Assembly (NCBI GenBank): GCA_021904315.1
Contig: CM038924.1
Span: 16,760,051 to 16,824,050 of the forward strand
Direction: 5' to 3'
Source of the DNA: Sphagnum magellanicum
Lineage: Eukaryota; Streptophyta; Sphagnopsida; Sphagnales; Sphagnaceae
DNA length: 64,000 nucleotides
Shown: one piece after another, positions 39,534 to 49,700 of the stretch
How the letters are laid out: every line of letters begins with the position of its first letter
How positions within the stretch are numbered: the first letter of the stretch is position 1
Notes under the pieces: generated by a model
What the model was told of the DNA's origin: nothing
Seen by the model: only the letters and a program-made list of their open reading frames with translations
Database searches by the model: none
Translations under genes and position numbers: made by a program

Positions 39534-40726
39534 GGTGTAATGAACAAGTTGATTTGAGGGACCATAGAGGTTCTTGAAAGAGGAAGGCAGCTTCTCTACA
39601 TATGTTTATCTTAGCATGTGCACTAGCATTTTTTGTGCCAACAATAGTTTGCTAGTGATTTATGGTGAATCAATGGTTGGCTCCTGAGACAATCCTTTTG
39701 TTTCCATGGCTCTGGCATGTTCTGCATGCTTTCCTTTTGCATGGAATCTGTGGCAACGTTGATGTATATTCTAGGCCAACTTGATGTGATGCAGGTCAAT
39801 TGAGCTGGAAAAGCTAGTTGCAGGGGTTCAATTCCCCCTCAACTGCTTAGATTTGCTCTTGGTTGTGATAAACCATGGAGTTTGATATCTGTGCTTAGTG
39901 TTTTTGGTTTCACACATGAACTTTGCAGTGTTTGGGTTTGCAATAGGTACCAAATGTATGGCTTCGAGTTCTTTTATTTTTGGGTTTGCAATAGGTACCA
40001 AATGTATGGCTTCGAGTTCTTTTATTTTTGGGTTTGCAATAGGTACCAAATGTATGGCTTCAAGTTCTTTTATTTTGCTTGCCTGAAAAATGTATTAGAA
40101 GTCCACTGTAGGTGCCACATTTAGATAAGCAAAATCCATCCCTACCCCAAATCTACATATTGTGCAATCTCATAATCACCAAAAAAAACTATAATGACAT
40201 CAGCACGTTAGCCAAATACTTCCACCACCAAATTTGGAAGGGATGCCAGATATTTCACTCCACCAATTTAGCTAGTAGCCACAATTCGAATAAAAAACTA
40301 GAAGTGGAGCCAGAGAGCTGCAACTCTAGGCTACTAGCCATGCGAGCACCACAGAATGCGCAGAAGGGGCCACTAGGGCTAATTCCCAAAATTGAAAAAA
40401 GAAACATTGGTACAGAGTGTGCTGTGCTGGGCTTTGATGGTCTTTGTTGGAAGTTTTTTAATGTCTGGGTTGGAGTTTTGGGATTTCAGGGGAATAAGAA
40501 GAGAAGTCACCATGTTAGCTGACGTAATGATGGTGCGAAGCGAGTGCTCGCGGGCACGGTGTTGACACCAAACGCGAGGGCATACATGCCACTTTCTAAG
40601 GCGTATATACGCTCTCCGTTTGCCTCATGTGCGCGATGTAAAATAAGAGGAGAGCAAAGAAAGGGTGAGCTCCAAAGGTGTGAGACTGCAGAGCTCAAGC
40701 GCTTTGACAAGCAATGTTTTTTTTTT
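39534..40726. other. Spacer with 48-bp minisatellite
   Basis: No gene is supported. The 48-bp array (39933-40076) is the main feature. From about 40.25 kb the base composition becomes more balanced, marking the edge of the gene-dense half of the window. Confidence 0.45.
39933..40076. repeat. 48-bp tandem repeat, three near-identical copies
   Basis: Units begin near 39933, 39981 and 40029 and carry 'ggtttgcaataggtaccaaa' followed by 'tgtatggctt'. They are almost identical, with one c/a change, so the expansion is recent. Because 48 is a multiple of three, all six frames show 16-residue repeats; this is a by-product and not evidence of coding. Confidence 0.92.
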
Positions 40727-40980
40727 CGGCCAAATTTCGACCTGAAAAATATGATTTCGACCTACACAAAGGATTTTCCATGAACAAAATTGGCCCAAAT
40801 TCGCCAGATTTCGAAAAAAAAAGGTTTTCAGATTGCCAGATTTTTATCATAAGTTCCAGTAGGTAGCCAAGAATGTAGACGGATCTTTGTTTTGTTTCTA
40901 CTTTCATATTTAGTCTGTAGCCAAATCTGGCTAAATCATCTTATGGATCATCGCCACGTCAGCTACGTCACAAATTTGAA
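40727..40980 (+). repeat. Dispersed repeat copy (same family as 7795-8030)
   Basis: This is the best-preserved copy in the window and carries the same ordered landmarks as 7795-8030. Its end reads 'gtagccaaatctggctaaat', so the 18-bp palindrome is broken by two changes. It lies about 550 bp upstream of the PTH-IspD start codon. Confidence 0.6.
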
Positions 40981-41042
40981 AAAACAAAATCCTGCTGACA
41001 AGGGAGGTACCTCGTGGCAAATAGGATTTAGGGCACGCTTTT

Positions 41043-41190
41043 GGCGAAAGACGTCGGAGAGATAAAGAGACATTTGGGCTCATTCTTTACGTAGTTGAGA
41101 GACGTCGGAAAGATAAAGAAAAGATTGGGCTCATTCTTTACGTAGGGGAAAGATGTCGAAAAGATAAAGAAAAAATTTGGGCTTAGGTCA
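41043..41190. repeat. 51-bp tandem repeat, three copies, upstream of IspD
   Basis: Copies start near 41050, 41101 and 41152 with 'gacgtcggaaagataaaga', followed by 'ttgggctcattctttacgta'. The third copy is shortened. The array lies 350-490 bp before the start codon at 41534, so it falls in the likely promoter or 5' leader. Confidence 0.8.
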
Positions 41191-41479
41191 AGAGTCTGCA
41201 TACAGACCTTCTTCTTATATCGATCCACATGAGTACCCAACGAGTTTGGTTGTGTTTCCAATCCAAAGACATTGCTACCACCACCAAGGAAGAGATTTGC
41301 GACGTTGAAATGGCACAAGAGTCGAGAGATGCCGCTGTGTTGATTGCGTCCGGAAAGCCCACAATAATGCTGCAGTAAGCAAACTGCGAGAGAAACTGTG
41401 AAGCAACCCTGGAGAAGAAGAAGAAGAAGAAGAAGATAATAGGTTCAATCTCTTGGAAGGGAGTTTGGCAGACATACTT

Positions 41480-41480
41480 C

Positions 41481-41513
<33 letters not shown>
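41480..41513. repeat. (GA)n tract in 5' leader
   Basis: A pure GA run ends about 20 bp before the ATG at 41534. GA/CT tracts of this kind are frequent in plant 5' leaders. Confidence 0.9.
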
Positions 41514-41517
<4 letters not shown>

Positions 41518-41533
41518 TCTTCTTGTGTCGAAA

Positions 41534-42035
41534 ATGTTACAGGTGCAGCAGCCATGGGCGAGGCAGCAACAGATGTGCGCGCCATCGCTGTCGGGTTCAA
41601 CACCTCTTTTGCTTCACAACTTTCTGCAACAACGGCAGCAGCGGAGTCTTCTTCTTCACGGCGGCAGCGGCATAGCCGCTGCCGTCATCAGAAGTTGCGC
41701 TAGCTCTGCTCGTCCTTCTTCTCCCTGGTTGCTTGTAGATCTGGGAAATCCTGGTTCCAAGTATCAAGGCACTCGTCGCAACGTACTTCCCTCCCTCAAA
41801 ACCATTTCAATTCCATTGTTGCTCTTCTTCTTCTCGATCTCTGATTTTCTTCCTGAATGGGTGAGACAAAGAAGAATCTCTTCTCACAGGCAGGAATTGC
41901 AGTTCTCATAAAGGATGAAATATTTTCTGTGTTGTGTTGTGTTGGTTCAGGTAGGGTTTGAGATGATTGATGCGATTGCACAAGCAGAGAACATCGCTCT
42001 CACAACTATTCAACACAAGGCACTTCTTGGCAAAG
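41534..42035 (+). other. Peptidyl-tRNA hydrolase/CRS2 domain fragment (two exons)
   Basis: Exons 41534-41782 and 41951-42035 translate to a Ser/Arg/Gln-rich leader, then [19 protein letters not shown] and [18 protein letters not shown], ending [11 protein letters not shown]. This is the N-terminal ~50 residues of the bacterial-type peptidyl-tRNA hydrolase fold shared by chloroplast PTH and the splicing factor CRS2. The rest (MLAKPQTYMN, the Asp-containing DDLDL block, GGHGGHNG) is not found downstream. The catalytic His of the usual 'GTRHN' is Arg here, and the Gly of 'LVGLGNPG' is Asp. It cannot be a working hydrolase. It may serve as a plastid-targeting leader for IspD. Confidence 0.8.
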
Positions 42036-45000
42036 GTTAGAAGCTCACAAAACCCTGTGATAAACCACCTCCTCCTTCCTTCACAATCCTCAAAACCATT
42101 CTGCAACTTCTTCTGCAGCAGCAGAAATGGTTCCCTTAACAAATGCCTCTGAACATGGCTTTCACTGGATATTGCAACATAATTACACTGTTCTTCATTT
42201 CAAACTTTTGCCGTTTTCAGCTTGATGAAACTGTGTTTTGTCTGAGTTTTACATTCTCTTTGTCCGTTGTGCTTCTTTGCAAGGAGAATCTAAGAAATGA
42301 TCAAGAGCTGGAGTTTTAGAGAATTGATGTGAGTTGGAGTTGTTTCTCTCAGTGATAGAATTGCTAATTTCTTGCTGGAAATTATTAGCCTGTGTTGATT
42401 CTGTCACAAAGATTTGTCCTCGCTTTGCAGATCTGGGCTGATGACTGTATGCACCATTTGGGCCCTGAAGAGATAAAAATCAAAGCTTTACTGCAATTTG
42501 AGGAATGATTTCTCCTGCCTGCATGCAGGTCTACTTGCAAGGAGGCGCTATCAAACTCCTTGTTTTCTGCCTTGTGCTGCATTGAATGCTGGTGCTCTAG
42601 CTGATGACCAAAACACAGAAGAGGTTTGATTCACCCAGTCCTCTTTCACTCATGAAATTGGTCATGTGTGATTTTGCAAAATTGCAGTTCATTGAATTCC
42701 TCCACAATGATATTTCTTCTCTTTTGATTGTTACCTGCTTTCTCATTCTTCTATAAACTTTGAGGTTTTTTTGTTCTAGGGTTTTTCTATTTGAGATGCA
42801 CTCACTCCAGTTACTCCAGTTCTACCTTATTTACTACTTCTGATTTTGTGGGTAGTTTGCCAAACCCTGGTTCTCAGGTAAGCATTTTAGTTCCATAATT
42901 TTGTGTTGTCAACACTCTTGCCTTCAATAGTTGGCATCTCTGGTTGACAGAGTAAATGATTGTTCATGCAGACTGCATCTGGGCCAAGTGTTTCTGTCAT
43001 CCTGTTGGCTGGTGGCAAGGGCAAGAGGATGGGGGTAAGTCACTCTCAACACAACTTTGTACAGAGCTTAGAGATGCCTAATTTCTCTGCAATTTCATAG
43101 ATATATAAACCAGGTTAGAAATGGGCTGTAGGAGGCAGGCATGCCCTCTGTCAGAAGGCTGCATGCTTGATAACTGCAGTTGTCTTCTTTCACCTTGTAC
43201 ATGAACAAGTCACATAATCAGCTTTTAGTTTATTCATATACTTGGGTTTTCCTGTGATTTTTTGTGGGGTTTAGAGAAGGTTGCAGATACTATTGATCTG
43301 TAAGTTGCTGGCTGGTGCAGGCCAACATGCCAAAACAGTATCTCCCTTTGCTGGGTCAGCCAATTGCACTTCACAGGTACAATGAGCTCCTTTAGGTTTT
43401 TCTTTGCTTGATAGGATCATCATCTTGGATGCATGTCTGGAAAGCTAGATGCTGTCCTGTCTTAAAGCACATGGAGTAGTACTAGCCTTGGTTTTGAATG
43501 GCACCTCTGTCATAATATGGTTTAAGAATTTTTCTCTTGTGGAAGCTCTGATATGATGGTGGCGGGATGGAACTTCTTGAATGGCAGTTTTCACACATTT
43601 GCTAAGATGGAGGAAATTTTGGAGATTGTGGTAGTATGTGATCCATCTTACAGAGACATTTTTGAAGGTTTGCCTCTCCAATGCTCTGTGATGACCAAGC
43701 AAATATTGAGGTGAGGATAGTATGTGTCTTCAATGTTGAGAATCGAGTATATGTGAATTTGATATCAATGAATGTTTGGGTCTGTCTGCCTGCAGATGCT
43801 GCAAAAACTATTTCCATCCCTCTGAAGTTTGCTCTTCCAGGAAAGGAGAGGCAAGATTCTGTCTACAGTGGGCTCCAGGTACTAAGGGTTCATCATGTCT
43901 TCAGCTTCTGAAAATATTTGAAATAAAAAACTCAAACAGCTGTTATGTTCCTGAAGAAAAATATGTGGGATAATGATGCATAGTTCAGACTGCCAACTTT
44001 TTTAACAAGTCTTGGTCCAGAGTTCAACAATGAATTGTTTTACTCCAGAGACACAGTGTGGTGGCCATATTGTACACTGCTGATTATTGGCCAATTTTAG
44101 TCTCATCAGGCAGGCTAATTTGGTGTTGGGCTTTGATTCTTCCTCAATTGAAAACCATCTCTATCTGCTCACAAATGTGGGATTCTTCTTCAATGGAAAA
44201 TCAGTTTTATCTGCTCACAAAGATGGGAATTGTTCTTCAATTGAAAACCACTTCCATCTGCCGGCAAATGTGGATGCTTGAAGCTGCTTTTTCAGCCTGG
44301 AAATCTCAACAGTCTTGTGGTTGTCAAATTTTTTCTTTCACAGGAAATTAACAAACTGGCAAAGCTTGCATGTGTGCATGACTCTGCACGCCCTCTTGTT
44401 CTACCCAAGGACATTTCAAAGGTTGGTGCACACCTTTCCATTATGCCCCAAACAAATGAAGTTGTTAAAAAGTTCACATCTGATTCAGCAAATTCAAAGT
44501 TCTCTTTTGGCAAGTTTTATTTACAACTTGTTTTTATACATATTTTGGCACACTGATTTGTCGATGATATTTACACAGGTAATAAAGGATGCAACTGCCC
44601 ATGGTGCTGCAGTACTAGGAGTGCCTGTGAAGGCCACTATAAAAGAGGTGGGCACACTTTGCCAATTTCTTTCTATTTTCCTCCTGTCAATGTGTGTTGT
44701 TTTTGCAGCTCAATTCTATTCAGGTAGACTTAAATTTGGTAAGTATATGGAGATGGGTATTTATGTAAGCATCTCCACCACCAGCAGTAAAATGGCCTGT
44801 ACACACTATTTTGGATAAGTATGATACTTAAAAAAGTAAATGTGAAACTGGGTCTAGACCTGTAAATATGATCAAGATACATTGATCTCCACACATGCCA
44901 GTAAAAGGAAGTAACTTCTTTTGATTAGCCGACCATAATGATTGGCCCGGTTGGTGGCATTTAAACAGTCAGACAGGATATTGTTGAATTTATCATGTTT

Positions 45001-46172
45001 ATGGGTGGAGATGGGAGACCATAAAACTATGTTTGATGTGATAAAACATCGGTTGAGGTCCACGTAAGGGGTGTGGGTGGAAATCCTCTTCTGAAGACAA
45101 TTTTTTTTGGGTGGCTGAAAACTGCTGCTCCTACTGAAAAATTGGTTGCCAACCTGTTTGGCACAGCACTGATTATACTTTTCTTTCACAGGCAGGAGAT
45201 GATTTATTTGTCACAAGGACATTGGATCGGCGGCTTTTGTGGGAGATTCAAACTCCACAGGTAGAAAAAAATCCTTACATACACTGTGATCTGTTTCTAG
45301 ATGAAGATTTGTAAGCAGCTGCAATTATCACATGAAAATCAGAGCAAATGAAGATACTCACTATCCTACTGTAGCAAAGTGCATTGAATTAGGTGGCTAT
45401 GTTTTGTGACGGATTGGGGTGTTGCAGGTAATTGAGCCTGGTCTGCTAACAAGAGGGTTTGAGCTTGTTAAGCGGTAATTCACTACTCCCTTCTTTCCTT
45501 CCTCTTCCACATTCAGTCTCATAAGTAGACTTCCTTAAGCAGTGAGGGCTTTCTAATAACGCTCGTTAAATGTAGTCAATCTTTTAAGTAGACTTTCTTA
45601 AGCAGAATGAACTTTTAAAAATGCTCCTTTCAATGTAGGTGACTGTTGTGAATGTTGGAATGTAGGGAGGGTTTTGAGGTTACGGATGATGTATCGATTG
45701 TGGAGTATTTAAAGCACCCTGTCTTCATCACACATGGCTCATATGCTAACTTGAAGGTATTGTGAAACACTGCCTTATTAACTTGTTTAAGCCTTGCAAG
45801 AATGCAAGCCATTGCTGCATCCTTGAGTCCATGATCTCTCTCTCAATTGATACATGAAGCTTCTACCATGCTAGTAGTTTAGGTTGTTGCTATGAATTCA
45901 TGAAAGAAATGGAAATATGGTTGTGAACTTACCCCTTGATTGTCTTGATACTGCATTGGTTGTTCAATGCTGGTGTGGTCATTTGTAGCAGAGGTCAAAA
46001 CCAACTCATGCTTCTCTTATTTCCTGATGAGATCTAGATTGTCTCAGTAACAAAATCTGCCTTACCATTTACTTGACAGGTCACAACTCCTGATGATATG
46101 CTTGTGGCGGAAAGGATATTGTCGCAAACTGCAGCCACAGATGCTGAGAAGGCTGTTGCATCCACAATCTGA
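41534..46172 (+). CDS. ispD: IspD/MCT with captured PTH-type N-terminus
   Basis: 2-C-methyl-D-erythritol 4-phosphate cytidylyltransferase uses CTP and MEP to make CDP-ME in the plastid MEP isoprenoid pathway. IspD exons: 42972-43034, 43321-43376, 43588-43667, 43796-43878, 44344-44421, 44579-44647, 45192-45260, 45428-45474, 45666-45756, 46080-46172. They give [12 protein letters not shown] (nucleotide-binding loop), [100 protein letters not shown] and [14 protein letters not shown], a complete domain. The first IspD exon has no ATG. Three upstream exons (41534-41782, 41951-42035, 42529-42623) join in phase to give 385 residues. The first two encode a transit-like N-terminus plus the start of a peptidyl-tRNA hydrolase/CRS2 domain. 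The IspD part is sure; the fusion is inferred from phase and lack of another start. Confidence 0.88.
44141..44280. repeat. 46-47 bp tandem repeat in an IspD intron
   Basis: Three imperfect copies carry 'ttcaattgaaaacca', 'atctgct' and 'cacaaatgtggga' words. They lie inside the intron between the exons ending at 43878 and starting at 44344 and do not affect coding. Confidence 0.75.
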
Positions 46173-46793
46173 AACCAGAAACTGCACGGAGATAACAAAT
46201 TTTGAGAGCTGTAGCAATACTTTTTCACAACTCTACAAAAAAAATTGTTAACAGATTGGAGTTGCACCATGTCATAGTATTAACTTAACTCAATCCGACA
46301 AATAAGATGAATTCCAGAGACAAGCAGAACCTAGATTCTCTCTGGTCTTTTTGTAGGGTTGGAAATTGCAATTTCTTGAGCTATACAGATTTAGGTCCTG
46401 GGACTCTGCATTGTAAAATTTCATCCAATGAACTTGGAAGGGAGGATTTTTGTGATCAAACAGACTCCACAGTTTGATACAAGAGCAAATAACACTGTAA
46501 ATAACATTCACTTTCCCATTCAGAAGACATTGGAAGAAGATCAAGAAATACAAGAAGATGAAAAATGACACCAACTATTCATGCTTGAGACAGTGGCAAG
46601 GTTGTATGATTCCTTAATAGTTTCACAAATGAAAGTTTCCAAGCTCAAATCCTCATTACCACGGAACTAATAAGGCACCTCATTACAAATTAGGAGCAAA
46701 GAGACTGATGACAAAGATTGTTGGTGCTCAGTTTCATCAGAGCACAGACTAGAGAAAAAAGAGTTTAGCAACAAACAGGGGTAGATGTTGTTG
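46173..46793. other. Convergent 3' intergenic region
   Basis: 621 bp separate the stop codons of the plus-strand IspD gene and the minus-strand carboxypeptidase gene. No extra gene is seen, so it should hold both 3' untranslated regions and polyadenylation sites. Confidence 0.6.
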
Positions 46794-49700
46794 TCATGTT
46801 AGTGAGCCTCGCAAAACAAGGGCAGCCCGTTCAACTACGCGTGCAACCCGCCATATCTCATGCTGCACTGCTGCCCATTGTCTCATTTTTGCTGCATCAT
46901 CATGCTTGCTGCTTGCAGCCAGAGCTAGAGTGATGGAATTCTTGATGCCTGGAAATGATGAAGTTCCATATGCATTGCTGCTCACAGGCCCATATACCTG
47001 AAACACAGCACAGGAAGAAAAGGATGTGTTTGCAATAGTGAAACAACACCATTTGGTTCAGTTGTATTTAGTCCAAGACAAGCCCCACATTTTGTTCAAC
47101 ATATAAAGGAATTCTCAGATAGCCTACATAATACTGGCATTCAAGAAATTCCTTCCACCTTCTTGAGCACTTGTTCATTTGCCAATATAGTGAATTTCAT
47201 TAGACTGACATGTATAAGAATGATAGCAGTGTATACCAGATGCTTGTACCAAGACCGTCCAGTTCCAGTGAGCCCCCTGTCATCAAGGAATGCTCGCTCC
47301 ACCTGAAGCAAGCGGTCATTTATAAATCTCCTTCTCAGTAGCAATAAGACTGATGATGAGCCTTGAGCTTGCTGTGATTCTTCATCCTGGCCCTTTGATA
47401 TCCATTGCCCTCAACCCAGTCAAGCACAGACAGGGGAATGACAACTAATGACTTACAAGCCAGACATGTTGCTATTACATGAGCAACCAGTAAGGGTAGC
47501 CACTACCATAAAGTAACTTGAGGTGCAACCCAGGGGTGGTCCTGTGTACAGGAAAGAAGAAAGTTTGGAGGCAGAAAATTGCAAAATGTGCACTCAGTGT
47601 GTGCACCCACAGACATCATGTGCTTTGGTAATTACATGAAGATGAGTAACAATAAAGAAGAAATGGCAAAATGTCACCTTAGATTGTTGCTTTATTTGAA
47701 GGGCTGCTGATTTCAGATTCGAGATTGCTGATACAAGTGGGTTAGCTGACACATGAAGAGCATTGCATCCAGCCAGCTCCATCTGCACTCCCATGGCATA
47801 GGACTACACAGACCACAAATTAACACTAATGGAAACTCAGTCATGTTCACTTAGATACATTGAACTTGCATAAGGTACTGTGATATAAGCAACTCCAGAG
47901 ATTTTGTGCAGTCAGTTGTTGCACGTGATTGCACCAAAATTACCTCCAGCTCTTTTGCATATGTCACAAAGTCTAAAGGGAGCAGTGGATCGCTCGATAG
48001 CCTCATTGCCATAAGACCCAACAATGTTGTCACTGCATGCACAGGCAATATCACCTTGAGCTGAAAGTTAAACATCAAACAATCTAATCTTCTATCAGTC
48101 AGACAGGAGAAGACAACCATCCTATTATTCAAATTCAAAGCCATATCGGAGAGTTAGTAGCAGCAACTCCAAGTTCAGTAACTTCTACATTACCACATAA
48201 GAATGACACATCAGAGAAGGAAAACAAAATTAACATGAAATGCTGGATTACCTGCTACGTGGCGATGAAATAGTGGGTCTCCAAATTTCTCCATCCAGTG
48301 GAAGTTGTCATAGGCAGTGTGATACATTGGATAATCATCTACAGAAAATACACACAATCAACCCCCAATCAGAGAATGTTACAGGAGCCTTGCCATTACA
48401 AGAAGGTGCACTGTCTCCAGCCTCTGAACCTCCAGATGCTGACAATGTGATCTCCCTGCCCCAACTGAGCCTAATCAAAGAGCAAAAACTCTTGCCTTCT
48501 TGCAAATGGAACAAAGTCACTGTGTTCCAACCTCTTAACCTTAACCTCCCAGCCCTGCCGTAGCTCCAACAGACAGTGAGACTAGTGTCTCTTGGCCTTG
48601 GCATAGCTACCTCTGAACAACTAGGCTCATTCTAAAAATGAGTACCAGACCTTAGAATGATTGCATCCAACTCTTACCAACAATAATGTAACCGCTCCTC
48701 TTCTCACCAGAAACAATCACAAAATCTTCATCTGAAAGATTTGGCCCTTACCGTCACCAAATTGTAAATCAAGAGCTGGCACCCCTGCATGTTGCAAGAA
48801 GGCGACAAAATCTGAACCTCCCCCACCCAATCTGTGAATCTGCACCCAAATTCCTCATCAAGTTTTAAGCACTAACTATGACTAATGACTTATGCAGATG
48901 CTGCTCCCTTACCCCACCACCAATGCCATAGTTGAACATAAAAACAACAATAAAAAAGAAACAGATCATGCAGTTGAAATTGGTGTCGACACCATCAATT
49001 TCAGTAATGTTTCATTGTAAACCCCTAAAGCTTCAATGGAGGGTGAATTGAAGAGAAGTTCTGGATGCTGCAGAAAAGCAAAGCAAGGAGTATACCAAAG
49101 GTGTAGACCCCTTGTGAGAAGCTACCCATTGCTCAAACACACTGCGATCCACTGAATCAGGATCCTTCACCTGTTGTCCACAACCTCCCCCTTCCCTCAG
49201 TAACCAGCTATTACAAGTCAGTTGCAGCATGGGTTGTTGCTGCAAACATACTGTCCCAAGCGAACTGTTTCAATCATAGATCACTGGTAAAACTTGGAAC
49301 AGCAAGCAGTCCCTAAATCTGGAGTCTAATTAGAACAGTGAGCAGTAATAAATCTCTAAGTGAATTGGTAAAGCTGACCTGCTTGGTGACCTCCTGCAGA
49401 AGGTTATCAAGTTGTGGTGAAGCTCCAGCAGAGAAGCCAGGCCCACTCACACCACAGTCCACATTCAAATATGCAACTGCACTTGTGCCCAAAATGTCAA
49501 TATTCTGCTCCACCCACTCTGTAGACCCCACCTGCACCCACCCCACTTCATCACTTGCTCCTCTGCACAGCGTTCATGCACACTGATTCAGCCTTCACCA
49601 TTCTAACTCTTCAAGCATCCAATTGATTGCAAATACAAATGTGAAAAAGGTGAACTGATTGCATGCCCAGTTTAGCAAACTCTTAAGATCTGCTCAAATA

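Noticed and set aside
39828-40124. Open frames with 16-residue repeats on both strands
   Set aside because: The 48-bp unit is a multiple of three, so all frames repeat; there is no coding bias or domain.
41534-42152. Intact peptidyl-tRNA hydrolase gene
   Set aside because: Only the first ~50 residues of the domain are present, the catalytic His is Arg, and no later PTH exons exist before IspD.
44278-44818. Open frames extending out of the IspD exons at 44344-44421 and 44579-44647
   Set aside because: They are read-through of real exons into introns; consensus donors at 44422 and 44648 explain where coding stops.
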